From Calliopum simillimum (Eukaryota; Arthropoda; Insecta; Diptera; Lauxaniidae): DNA of 64,000 nt. Shown one piece after another: positions 10,501 through 21,671 of this stretch. The notes beneath the pieces were generated by a model. It did not search any database, was not told the origin of the DNA, and saw nothing but the letters and a program-made list of their open reading frames with translations. Numbering within the stretch: the stretch's first letter is position 1; each line of letters opens with the position of its first letter. The DNA is taken from the NCBI GenBank assembly GCA_951812925.1, contig OX638369.1, forward strand, positions 60,650,228 through 60,714,227, given 5' to 3'. A program made the translations under genes and the position numbers.

Positions 10501-13500
10501 CATTAGAGTGGTCCAAATTTTGTGTGGAAAACCCAAGAGTGTTAAAAAGTCAAAGTGCGCGCGACTTTTCTGAATCCTTGGATCCTGCTGATTACAAAAA
10601 ATGCTTTGGAACAAAAAAAAAATTGCGTTTAGATATTCCGCAACGAGCTTGAAGGTACTTTTTTAGGAATTTTTGAGTTTTTTAGTACTTTTTTTAATTT
10701 AAACGCTATATCTTTTTAACCAGATAAGGTATTTACAAAAATTAAATTGGATTTTTGTAAGAATATTTTGAGCCCGATTTTGCATTAATAATAATAAATC
10801 TAGTCTTTCCCAATTTTTTTTATCGGCACTTTGAACTTCAAAATTTGTTAGTTTTTTGAGATGTTTGCACATTCAAGAACCGATTTTTTTCTTATTTTGC
10901 TCTAGCAAATTTTTTTTTATATTATTATTTTTTTATGCATTAATTTATCTATCCATTGACTTCAACAACTAAGCTATAAGCTTCACTTTACTTACTAAAA
11001 ACCGTAAAATATAATCAAATTTGGCCAAAAAAAAAACTTTGAGTTTAAAATTTTCGTGGTGAAACAGAAACAACAATAGTCATTTGCGATGTATGTGTTC
11101 ATGAAAATTCTAAATCCGGTCTCAGAATTGCTCTATCTCACAAGACTTTAGAGATATCCTAACCTAAAAATGCTAAAAACACCGTTTTTGCTATTTTTGA
11201 AGCTGTTATATCACAACATGGTAACTTTCAGCCTGGTATGGAAGTTAAAAGTGAGTCTTTTTCTTCAAAGCCCAATTTAAATTATATCGACATTTCTTTT
11301 TTCCTCCGAAATATCGTAAGCAGAAATAACAAAAAAACGTACTTTTTGCACTTTTTCAACTTTTTAGGTTAAGATAACTCATAGGATAAAAAAGATATCG
11401 GTATAATTTAAATTGAATTTAAAAGAATCAGACTGGCACTTTTAACCACTATACCACTTTTTGCGGTTGGAAGTAACCTTGACTTGTACACGGTGGTTCT
11501 TAAAAAATTTTAACTTTTTGAAATACCACCCACGATTTTTTTCAGGGATAATGTTGGGGGACCCTTCTAGTATCTAAATCCGCATACCGCGAAATCGAAC
11601 GTCCAGCCGTTTTTTTTTTTTCGACCTTTTAGTTTTTTTAACGATTTTTGAGTATGTCTCGGTGTATATATACATATTATGTACACATATATATGTATGT
11701 ACGTACATATATATACTTGTATATGTATATATGTGTAATATTTATATATGGATATATATATACATACATACGTATAAAAGGTATTGTTTCCGCACCATTT
11801 ATTTTTTAAAAAAATCGGTTTTTTCGTATTTAAGAAAAACACAAACAAAAATTGGAAACGAAAGTAGTCATTCCAGATGTGATTTTTGATGCTTAATCCG
11901 GTTCCGGTGTTAGAATTGCTCTATTACGTCTGGACTTTGAGATATCCTTACATATATGTTTAAAGGACACCATTTTTTTTCCTATTTTTGAAGTTAAATA
12001 ACAAGATAAGGTAATATTATGCCGTAAAATCTGGTATGACAGTTAATAGCCCTAGTTTTTTCCTTGAAAACTCAATCAAACCGATAACGATATCTTTTTT
12101 TAAGTCGGAGATATCTTTGCCTAAAAAGTTAAAAAAGTGCAAAAACATGATTTTTGGCTATGTTGGATGTTATATACAGGACACACAAAATTTTTTTTGG
12201 GAATTTCTATTGCCAGAAACAAATGGTACTTTCTTTTGGCTTTAAATTGAGCTATCAAATGTTTATCTGCAATATTTCTCTGCAAAGTTATGTTAACTTT
12301 AAAATCACACCATGAAACTTAAAGCGAAAAATCTCGGTTTTCGGCTATATTTGAGGTTGTATACAGTACGGACGAAATTCGTCTGCTCTTTTTTACTAAC
12401 CGACACATTTAAAACCATTCTTTATCTTCAAAATGAGCTAACAAGTGGTCTATTGAAATAGTTTTCTTAAAACTTATGACTATTTTAAGACGACATGTTG
12501 CAGCAATACGTATATAAGAAATACTCGTACACTAGACATCCCTGTGAGTTTGCACTTCATAATGTAATTTTTAAATGGTCATAACTTTGTAGAGGAATAT
12601 TGCAGATGAACAATTAATAGCTCAATCAAAAGCCAAAAGAAAGTACTAAATGCTTCTGGTAATAGAAATTCACAGAAGAATTTTGTGTGTCCTGCATATA
12701 ACATCCAATATAGCCAAAAATAGTGTTTTTGCACTTTTTTAACTTTTTAGGTAAAGATATCTCCGACAAAAAAAAAGATATCGTTATCGGTTTGACTGAG
12801 TTTTCAAGAAAAAAACTAAGGCTATTAACTGTCATACCAGATTTTACGACATAATATTATCTTATCTTGTTATATAACTTCAAAAATAGGAAAAAAAGTG
12901 GTGTCCTTTATACATATATGTAAGGATATCTCAAAGTCCAGAAGTAATAGAGCAATTCTAAGACCGGATTCGGATTAAGCATCAAAAATCACATCTGGAG
13001 TGACTATTGCTGTATCCGGTTTTTGTTTGTGTTTTTTTATATACGAAAAAACCGATTTTTTTTAAAAATAAATGGTGCGGAAACGATACCTTTTATATGT
13101 ATGTATTCATGTATCTATATATGTATACATATATATATATAACACATATATACATATACAAGTATATATATGTACGTACATAAATATATATTTGTACATA
13201 ATATGTATATAAATCCGAGACATTCTCAAAAATCGTTAAAAAAACTAAAATGTCGAAAAAAAAAAAACGGCTGGACGTTCGATTTCGCGGTTCCCGGATT
13301 CTGATACTAGAAGGGTCCCCCAAAACTATCACCGAAAAAAATCGCGGGTGGTATTTCAAAAAGTTGAAATTTTTTAAAAACCACCGTGTGTAATATCACT
13401 ATAAAAAGAGCAAAAACGGTGTTTCTTATACTTTTATGTAAAAATATCTCCTTAACCGTACATGATACAGCAATTTTGAGACTGAATTCGGAATCAGCAT

Positions 13501-14269
13501 CAACAAATACATCCAAAATGGCTATTTTAGTTTCTTTTTGATTTATTTATTTTTATAGTTTCCTTAGAAAATCTATGAAAACTATCTGTTAACCTATGTT
13601 CCCAAAAATAACATGAAGTGCCAAGGTTTCGATATTGCGAAGAATGTTGTTTTACTCAGAAGATTAGGAACTAATGTATTTATAAGAAAAAAGAGGTACC
13701 TTACGTCATCCCATTAAGATATCTTATTTCAATGCCTTGAAAACATGAAAATTAATTTTTTTTTTAAGCCCAATTTAATTATACTTAATTGATTTTGTAA
13801 AAGTGTTACTAAAAGCTTAGTTGTTGAAATTATTTTAAAGATAAATTAATGCTTAAAAATATAAAAATTTTAAAAAAAATTCGCTACAGCAAAATAAGAA
13901 AAAAATCGGTTCTTGAAAGTGCAAACACCTCAAAAAATTAACAAATTTTGAAGTTTAAAGTGCTGCTAAAAAAAAATTGGGAAAGACTAGATTTATTATT
14001 GATGCAGAATTTGACTTAAAATATTTTTACAAAAATGCAATTTAATTTTTGCAAATACCTTATCTGTTTAAAAAGATATAGCGTTTAAATTTAAAAAAAA
14101 AACTCAAAAATTCCTAAAAAAGTACCTTCAAGCTCGTTGCGGAATATCTAAACGCAATTTTTTTTTTTTGGTTCAAAAGCACTTTTTGTAATCAGCAGGA
14201 TCCAAGGATTCAGAAAAGTCGCGCGCACCTTGACTTTTTAACACTTTCGGATTTTGGACCACTCTAATG
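10501..14269. mobile_element. 3.77 kb long-inverted-repeat element, TA-flanked
   Basis: The ends are inverted copies of CATTAGAGTGGTCCAAA, each abutting TA (10499-10500 and 14270-14271), which suits a TA-targeting Tc1/mariner-like or pogo-like origin. The arms run inward for about 1.7 kb each, to around 12300 and 12560, with a spacer of about 250 bp. Matches are strong at the tips (for example GCAACGAGCTTGAAGGTACT at 10642 and its complement at 14122) and again at 11870-12250 versus 12600-12990. Part of the inner arms around 11170-11480 versus 13400-13745 is diverged or deleted. The arms also contain a repeated internal module with AGAATTGCTCTAT and GAGATATCC. No transposase motif was seen. 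The superfamily is inferred from the TA flanks only. Confidence 0.8.
11660..11785. repeat. TA/TACA microsatellite inside left arm
   Basis: A run of TATATACATATGTACGTACA type, mirrored at about 13090-13210 in the right arm of the same inverted-repeat element. Short Tyr/Ile frames here are artefacts. Confidence 0.8.
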
Positions 14270-14984
14270 TACATATGCAACAATTTTATCTTGGTTTTAC
14301 TGAAAAAAAAAAAAAAGTACAATCAAGCCTCGAGTTTAAAAAAAAAAATAGGTTTACACTTATTTAGTCAAAAACATAAAAAAGATTTTGGGCAAGAACT
14401 ATATGGTTTTCCTTAATAATGAAAAAAAATGCCTATACCTAATGATGAAAACAAAGTTTTCTAAGCCTCAAATAATTGAAAAAAAAGAGATTACAGTGCA
14501 AAATGGCTTTCAGATTCAGTAGGTCCAAAGAAGCCTTTCCTTTGCATTATTGCATCGTTTTTATCTCTTCCTAAACTATATTACTTAAAAACTTAACATT
14601 AAAATACAAAAACAATTTCAAGAACAATGCAAATGCATTACATTTACATACTCACGGTCTGCTTGTGAATTTCTTTGTTATCCAGATAATAATTTATGAG
14701 TTTCCATCACTTACCTAAAATAAAATAAGAAAAAATAGAAAATCATTAATAAAATAATTGTAAATATTATATGTAGAATAGGTATGTACTTAAATATACA
14801 AAGTGCTTTTAAACAGTCGATAGGTTTGATGAAAATGTGGAGAAAATCTGTGAATTGGGTTTCATTTGCACTTGTTTAGTGGTCTGAAAAATGCAAGCCC
14901 CGAAATCGTAGCTGATCATCTCCGCGAAATATCGCAAAAATACATATCCCATAAAAAAAAAAAAACGCAACAAACAAATATGAA

Positions 14985-15275
14985 AATAGTTATTTTTAAT
15001 GTATTTTGCAATGCTGAATCTTAATCTGACCTTAGAATTGCTGTATCTCATATGGTTTTTTGAGATGTCCTAGCCTAAACAAGGAAAAAAGTTCGATTTT
15101 GCTATATTTTGAAGCTATATAACTAGAATATAAAACATTCATACGTAGAATCCGATACAGTATCTCAAAGGTCTAATCTTTTTCTTTAAATTTGAATTAT
15201 GTCAAAATCTTTATTTTTCTCGGAGTTATCTTAACCTAAAAAGTAAAAAAAAAGTGCAAAAAGTTTTTAAAAAAG
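14985..15275 (+). repeat. Extra copy of the internal module of the 3.77 kb element
   Basis: Shares TTAATCTGACCTTAGAATTG, the GAGATGTCCTAGCCTAAA block and the closing AACCTAAAAAGT...AAAGTGCAAAAAG block with 11100-11360 and 11880-12150. It lies about 700 bp outside the TA-flanked element. It is either a fragment of a related element or an older edge of the same one. Confidence 0.6.
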
Positions 15276-16264
15276 ACAGTTTAAGTTCGGTTTAGATCTT
15301 TTATAACACTACCGTTTCCCATTTTTAATTGTTTTTTTTTTTTTTTTTTTTTTTCAGAACTGTCTTGACATTAGTAAACTTCCAACAAGAAGAAAACTCC
15401 CACTAGCGTAAGGTTCGAATGGGTTGACAACGAAGTTATAAACCGGGTATACAATAAGCCAAATTACGGCCTTAGTTATGATGGCAGCTGTCATCTCCCG
15501 CTCTTGCCTAACCTAACCTAGGGAGTTTTGCAAAGTCCGCACAATGGCCCTGCCAGTGAAGAGACACAATCCTTTATTACATGGGCTTTTTAATCGAACA
15601 TTGAGATTTACAAATTAGTTTGGCCAACTGCGTCAGTGATAATCTGGTCAATCTCATTTTTGTTATCGTTTTTAGATTTGTTGCAAATAACTGGCCTTTT
15701 TAGAGATATGTATAAATTGGTGATTCAGTTTCAAGTGTTTTTTTTTTGGTTGCAAATATTATGCACAGCACTGTATATCAAAAAACTTTTTTTGTTTTTT
15801 TTTTTTCGACTTTCCAACGTAATTTCTTTAACATTTCTATTATAAAACTGTAAACAGCAGCGCTGTTAATAACAGAGTTAAAGAACAGCGTCGCCATCTA
15901 TAAGTTGCTAGAGCAGTTAAGGCATTGAAAAGCTTTAAATGTTAACGCACTAGAGCTTTGTGCTTAAAATTTTAAGCGAAGGCACAAACCCAAGTAAAAA
16001 GTTCATTGCTCCAGTCGCTATTTGACTGTACGTTTTTATTTTTGTAGTGTAAGCTTTAAACTGTGCTTTGCACAGTGGAAAATAAATATCGCCATCATAG
16101 TGAAATTATTGCAATGAATTGAGCAAAATCACAGAACGACAAATGTGACTATTAGATTCAAAAGCGATGTATTCCACTTTTTACCGTTATATTGAAGATA
16201 TTAAAGAAAAACATTTCATCAGAAATGCTTTGAAATATTTGGTTTTTATATTTTCTTGCTTTAT
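15276..16264. other. Non-coding stretch, possible old LINE debris
   Basis: Contains T runs (15328-15352, 15737-15750) and a GC-richer patch at about 15400-15580 with CCTAACCTAACCTAGG. I cannot assign this patch to a family. I see no intact frame or RNA gene. Confidence 0.35.
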
Positions 16265-16387
16265 ATATCGTCGGCTGAGTATTATTATGCCGATAACTTG
16301 TGCTCGTCTCTACACAAGTTATGTGCTTTTGCTTTTTCAACGAAGTGGCGTTTACGGCAAAAAAAAAAAATACTCAGCCGACGATAT
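16265..16387. repeat. 123 bp hairpin with 19 bp perfect ends
   Basis: ATATCGTCGGCTGAGTATT at 16265-16283 is exactly complementary to 16369-16387. A second, inner hairpin of ATAACTTGTG/CACAAGTTAT type lies at about 16292-16321. It could be a very small MITE or a transcribed structured RNA. No target duplication was found. Confidence 0.7.
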
Positions 16388-16565
16388 TTTTAAAATTTAT
16401 TTTTAAGGTGTAGCAAATCCTGTTATTAGCGATTAATTTCAATTCAATTAAGAAATTCGGAGTAGAGTTGTTTTGAAAATTAATACTGGAATAGAATATA
16501 TTTGAATTTTACCATGATGGAGAAGATACATTTTGAATATTGGAATAGATTGGTTTTGAATAATA

Positions 16566-16949
16566 CAGGGCTGTTCCGTAATCCGCGTGGTTTCAAATGC
16601 TTTTGACTTAGGAGGCTTTTTGATGAAAAAGGTTAGTCACAATAAAAAGTATTATAATCTTTTTTATGGAGAATTACAGATTCTACAAATAATATTGATT
16701 TGTATTTACGAATAAGTAACTGTTTCCGAAATATTCAATTAAGTCGAATCTTTGGAAATTTTTGCAGTTTTTCAAGTATATTTCCTAAACGGTTACTGTT
16801 TTGTTAATGCAAATCAATATTGTTTGTAGAACCTGTAATTCCCCACCAAAAAGATTCTGATACTTTTTATCGCGTGCCTCACCATTTTCATCAAAAAGCC
16901 TCGTAAATGAAAAGTAATTGAAAACACACGAATTACGGAACATGACTGA
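16566..16949. mobile_element. Palindromic MITE, 384 bp
   Basis: The ends carry TGTTCCGTAAT and its complement. Outer ends are CAGGGCTG and CATGACTG, and GAGGCTTTTTGATGAAAA is mirrored at 16609 and 16880. The arms cover most of the length around a centre near 16750. No clear target duplication is visible, so the exact borders are provisional. Confidence 0.7.
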
Positions 16950-17069
16950 TACTTTAAAAATTCTTTATTCAAAATAAAATAACATAACCAAAAATTTCAA
17001 TTCATTTTCATCCAAAGCCATTTTTTTATAATGGTTAAGAAAAGAAAGCTTGAATAAAAAATAAATATA

Positions 17070-17473
17070 ATTCAAAGCCTGACCAAAAATTAAATACTCT
17101 AAAATTGCAGTATTTTGAGATGTTTATTTGTACGGGGTTGTCACGCATTCTCGTCAAATTTCACTTCGTTTTTGATCAGATCATGTGCTTTTATTCCAAG
17201 CGCCTGGGTGAAATTTGATTGGATTATCTCAAAAAACACTTTCAGTACAGCATTTTGAAACTTTGGCTTATATGGAAAGTACCACGCTCTCCTGTCCGAG
17301 TTCACCTTGTTTTTACTGAGAGCTTGCCTTTACTATCCTTAGTGTCTGAGTGAAATTTGGTTAGATTATCTCAAAAAAGGCTTTCAGTAAATCATTTTGA
17401 ACCTTTCGGTTACATGGGAGATATCACGCCATCTTGTGCAAATCACCTAGTATTTTCTCTGAGCTTGCACCTA
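17070..17473 (-). mobile_element. DINE-like relic, 3' half, left of foldback
   Basis: Diverged copies of the DINE-like ~140 bp internal unit on the minus strand (GTGTCTGAGTGAAATTTGGT, ATTATCTCAAAAAA, TATCACGCCATCTTGTGCAA). It starts near the degraded terminal hairpin region at 17070-17100. The element resumes at 18971 after the inserted foldback. Confidence 0.7.
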
Positions 17474-18970
17474 CACGTCGTGCTTGAACCAAGTTTAAAT
17501 AAAAGTTTCTTGCATATGAGTTTTTTGACTGAATTATGTTACGTAATAACTTCACGAATCAAATGATCCCAAAATTAAAAAAATCGAATGGGCCCTTTTT
17601 GAAATAAGGAGCCTTAAGCAATAACTACAAAAAGTTAATACAACTCAAAATTAAAAATATTTGTAACATTTTGCAAACTATTATTTCTAAACTAATTTGA
17701 GGTCGCTGAACTCGAAAAACGCATTTATTTTTTTTTTTCTTGGGGTCGTTCCCAAGTTATTCGATAATTTATAATTTCGAGGTTATAGCTTCATATACAT
17801 CAATATATTTCTATGACGCCAAGTCCGATCAATTTTATTTGTCCACGCTTACAAAGAGTGATTAACGGCGCTTCTAACAAGTATACCAATAATTATGCTC
17901 CAAACAAAATTGACTGAGTTAAAGCAGGAAAAAGCTTGATATTTCAAAAATTTTTTAAATTTTTCACATCAACTTCAAATGAAACACTTTGTTTTTGGCA
18001 CATATTTTTTTTTAAATAATTATTTTTAGAAATGTTATTTAATAGCGCATATAATTGCAAACATTTTAAGCCTATGTTGAGCAATATCGAATGAAATTTC
18101 CAAAATATATTAAGGTTTTAGTGCAATAGAGAAATTTCGATTTCTTTTAAAAATTAATATTTTTGATACAATCCGCAATGCTCTTCTACAGAGAATGATT
18201 AGAAGTTACTTAAATCATCTTTAAAGTGTTCAATAAGTGTAGGGTGTCCTATTTGGAGGCTGAAAAATTGGATCTGTTGACTCAGGCCGAACATTTCGAA
18301 AATTCTCACATCTTCCTTATTGCACTAAAGCCTTTATATCTCTTGGAAATTTCATTCGATTTTGCTCAACATAGACTTAAAATGTTTGCTTTTATATGCG
18401 GCATTAAATAACATTTCTAAAAATAATTATTTAAAAAAAATATGTGCCAAAAACAAAGTGTTTCATTTGAAGTTGATGTGAAAAATTTAAAAAATTTTTG
18501 AAATATCAAGCTTTTTCCTGCTTTAACTCAGTCAATTTTGTTTGGAGCATAATTATTGGTATACTTGTTAGAAGCGCCGTTAATCACTCTTTGTAAGCGT
18601 GGACAAATAAAATTGATCGGACTTGGCGTCATAGAAATATATTGATGTATATGAAGCTATAACCTCGAAATTATAAATTATCGAATAACTTGGGAACGAC
18701 CCCAAGGAAAAAAAAATAAATGCGTTTTTCGTGTTCAGCGACCTCAAATTAGTTTAGAAAAAATAGTTTGCAAAATGTTACAAATATTTTTAATTTTGAG
18801 TTGTATTAACTTTTTATAGTTATTGCTTAAGGCTCCTTATTTCAAAAAGGGCCCATTCGATTTTTTTAATTTTGGGATCATTTGATTCGTGAAGTTATTA
18901 CGTAACATAATTCAGTCAAAAAACTCATATGCAAGAAACTTTTATTTAAACTTGGTTCAAGCACGCCGTG
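17474..18970. mobile_element. 1.5 kb foldback element (family B, copy 1)
   Basis: Termini CACGTCGTGCTTGAACC and, inverted, CACGGCGTGCTTGAACC, flanked on both sides by CCTA (17470-17473 and 18971-18974), a 4 bp duplication (5 bp if the next C is counted). The arms are over 600 bp each and nearly perfect, for example the GAACGACCCCAAG block at both 17747 and 18694 in opposite orientation. The unpaired centre is about 18170-18330. No transposase is seen. A second copy at 61882-63368 has its centre in the opposite orientation. Confidence 0.85.
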
Positions 18971-19113
18971 CCTACCGTCTTTAGTATTTATGTGTATTTT
19001 GGTTGCGTTCTAGTTATTAATCCTCATATCGAGTTTTTAATGTTTTTTTTTTTTCTCTCTGCTTTACAAACGAAAGGACAAAGTGAATATACTTTGGGTG
19101 AAGGGTATAAAAA
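18971..19113 (-). mobile_element. DINE-like relic, 5' end, right of foldback
   Basis: Continuation of the element at 17070-17473. It ends in the mutated 5' terminal blocks TTTACAAACGAAAGGACAAA, GTGAATATACTTTGGGTG and GGGTATAAAA. Confidence 0.7.
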
Positions 19114-19221
19114 CAATAAAAACTTTCCCCCAAAAATTGGAAAGGGTGAAAAGTAACCTCCTTGACCGCCGGAATGCGCTGCGAACGCAAAAGATTATGG
19201 TGCCTTATAGTCCATTCATAT

Positions 19222-19530
19222 TTAGGCAGACGTGTCAAATTTTAGCCAGATACAGCCATTTGTTTTGTTTAACCAGTTATTTTCCAGAAGGTTTGCAAAA
19301 TGTTCCTCCGCAGCGTCAATGATCTCCTCGCTCGAGCTGAATTTTTTATTGATAAGCCATCTTTTGAGGTTTGGGAACAGATAATAGTCCGAGGGAGCCA
19401 AATCGGGCGAATGAGGTGGATGGGGAAGCAATTCAAGCCTTAAATCGTTGATTTTAGCCACGGTTACGATGCTCTTGTGTGGTGGCGCATTGTCTTGCAA
19501 AAACAAAATTTTTTTTCGCCTAATGTGAGG
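19222..19530 (-). pseudogene. Mariner transposase C-terminal piece
   Basis: Contains the second and third catalytic regions: FLQDNAPPHKS and HPPHSPDLAPSDYYLFPNLK, with the two Asp residues 34 apart, then the FSSSEEIIDAAEEHF tail. It is separated from the N-terminal piece by a frameshift and stop, so it cannot make an active enzyme. It belongs to the same deleted mariner copy. Confidence 0.85.
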
Positions 19531-19576
19531 CCATTTCGCAGCGATTTCGGCTTTTCAATCGCTCCAATAATGCACA

Positions 19577-19888
19577 TTAATACTTGCTGTTGATGGTTTT
19601 TCCTTTTTTGAGGTATTCCACGAAGAGTAGAGTATGCCATGACAATTTCATCGGATGGCCTGCCGCTTCATCGGAGGGAATGCCACTGCGGAATTTATCG
19701 GCAGTGTATTTTCGGCCACCACAAAACTCTCGAAACCAATATTTCACGGTGTAACCTGAAAGAGCACTAGCCCCATTATATTTATCCAACTTTTCTTTTG
19801 CTTCCTTAGCCGTTTTGACTCTCAAAAAATAATGTTTTATGAGAGAACAAAAAGCGTTTTTTTCCATACTCAACGTAATGCCAAACAC
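19577..19888 (-). pseudogene. Mariner transposase N-terminal piece
   Basis: Encodes the DNA-binding start of a mellifera-type mariner transposase: IKHYFLRVKTAKEAKEKLDK, then a YWFREFCGGRKYTADKF helix-turn-helix region, then FRSGIPSDEAAGHP. Directly after GHP it jumps to EYLKKGKTIN, which in full-length proteins lies well inside the catalytic domain. The second HTH and the first catalytic Asp are therefore lost by an internal deletion of roughly 130 codons. The junction is also frame-shifted and a stop follows at TINSKY. Confidence 0.85.
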
Positions 19889-20256
19889 GTCAACAAAAAT
19901 CGGCTGTCAAAACCAAAAAAAAAAAATGGCTGAATCACGCTGAAAATTGACATGTCTGCCTAAATATGAATGGACTATAAGGCACTATAATCTTTTTTAC
20001 GATCGCAGCGCATTCTTGCGTTCAAGGAAGTTACTTTTCATCCCACCTATTAGAGTTGTTTAGTTTTACAATAACAAATACATGGTTTTTGAAAGTAAAT
20101 CCAAAACGAAACTCGAAATTTGCTAGGAATTACTAGACATAAGAAAACTTGGAAAATAGCCAATGGTTTCATTTAACAGTGGGAAAACTGGAATGCATCG
20201 TCATTGAATCTATACGTCACAAATAGAGAATAATCCTAATAAAACAATTTTTAGAG

Positions 20257-20441
20257 TTTGATCAGTAACGGATCAGTAACGGACAAAAAAAGCGGAGATA
20301 TGAACCGTTTGCCACACTGGGTACGATTATAATACGATACTCTTCAATAGACAGAAAATATTGAATGGGTTCTATTTTCAGTAACGGATCTGTAACGGAC
20401 AAAAAAGCGAAGATATGAACCGTTTGGCACACTGGGTAAAT
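20257..20441 (+). repeat. Two 60 bp direct repeats 118 bp apart
   Basis: TCAGTAACGGATC is followed by a GTAACGGACAAAAAAGCG block and then AGATATGAACCGTTTG and CACACTGGGTA. The set appears at about 20262-20321 and again at about 20380-20439 with only a few differences. Function unknown; it could be LTR-like debris or a small tandem duplication. Confidence 0.75.
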
Positions 20442-21072
20442 ACAGTTGGCGATATCTAACACTTTAATTATGGATAAAAATCAGTGTTGCCATGCAAACG
20501 CGGGTGTTTTATCGAAAGACTACAAACAAAAATTATATCCCTAAACGTCAAATGAATTAATTGTTCGAAATGGACGAAATTTTTTAGGAAAAACCTGGAA
20601 TTACTAATGTACACATCCTGAAGGTCTGAAGATGCTCTTTAACACTGGTAAATTGGAATATGGGCAATTTTAGAAAAAAGCCGTCGTATTTTAAGAAAGT
20701 TCTGTGAAACGTTATAGTGTTTGAAAAAATTAAATAAATGAGTTGTCGGTTGGCGCTTGCAAGACATTTTCACCACCTTCGGACTACTAATTCATTGCAC
20801 AGTAAATAAATGACTACAGTAATTTATTAAATGACACGAAAACGTTAGAAAGTAATGAGCTGCAAAGTCAATCCAATGGATTTGAAGTATACTAATTTTA
20901 CTAACCCGCTGCAATGGTCAAATTGACAATAAGTCTAATAAATTTACTTTGAAAATGGTACTGTATCTACAGTTAGTGTCAAAATTTTTTGGTACTGTGA
21001 AAATAGTAAATTTAACCTCGTAGTCTAATTGGGCCCTAATTAGCCCTTTAATACAATTGCCAGTCTGTTGTA

Positions 21073-21305
21073 GCCAAACGGATAAAGCAAGTTGCACGAT
21101 ATCTGGTACAGATAAAAATAATCTTGCTAGTCTGGCCACGATTAAAAATGGGCGTGATCGGCTTATGTTCATGCCTACTTCCCATATAAGCATTTTGTGG
21201 TAGGCGTGAACTTTAACCAACCACGCCTATTTTAAATCCTAGACAGCCTTGTAAGATTATTTTGATCTGTACCAGGTATCATTCATCTAGCCCTATCCGT
21301 TTAGC
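21073..21305. mobile_element. Palindromic MITE, ~233 bp
   Basis: Arms of about 75-90 bp. The left has CCAAACGGATAAAG, CTGGTACAGATAAAAATAAT and AATGGGCGTG; the right has the inverted, diverged equivalents ending at CCTATCCGTTTAGC. No coding sequence. The target duplication is not evident. Confidence 0.65.
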
Positions 21306-21671
21306 ATTAATCGACATTTCAACAATTCCTAAATATACGTAAAAATTAGATGAGCGCAGTAATTCTGCTGCCAGATCTTAGAATATATCGATACTTTAGA
21401 GCGCTATAGTCATATCTCAATTTTTCCAATTGTTGGGAAATGCAAAAAGAAGATTTTAAACAGTGGTTATTTAGAATTGGCTGCTATTTCGATATAACTA
21501 TACATGCAATATTTTTACCTATAGTATATTTGAATATAACCAATTTTTAACCAATTTTATTAATTTCTAACGAAATCCCAGCCAATTTATTATATGTCAT
21601 TACTTTTGCCCTTATTCAGAATTCCACTACTATTAAAATAAACGACACATTTACTAAATTTTTTGAATTTT

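Larger units (their letters stand above)
19144..20043 (-). mobile_element. Internally deleted mariner with ~100 bp TIRs
   Basis: A non-autonomous mariner. Both ends carry inverted repeats of roughly 100 bp: 19144-19243 against 19944-20043. The inner part contains TTATAGTCCATTCATATT and GGCAGACGTGTCAA, the outer part GAATGCGCTGCGA. The minus strand holds two transposase pieces, described in the next two entries. Usual mariners have TIRs of about 30 bp, so these are long. No TA was identified directly outside the outermost pairing, and the borders are provisional. Confidence 0.8.
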
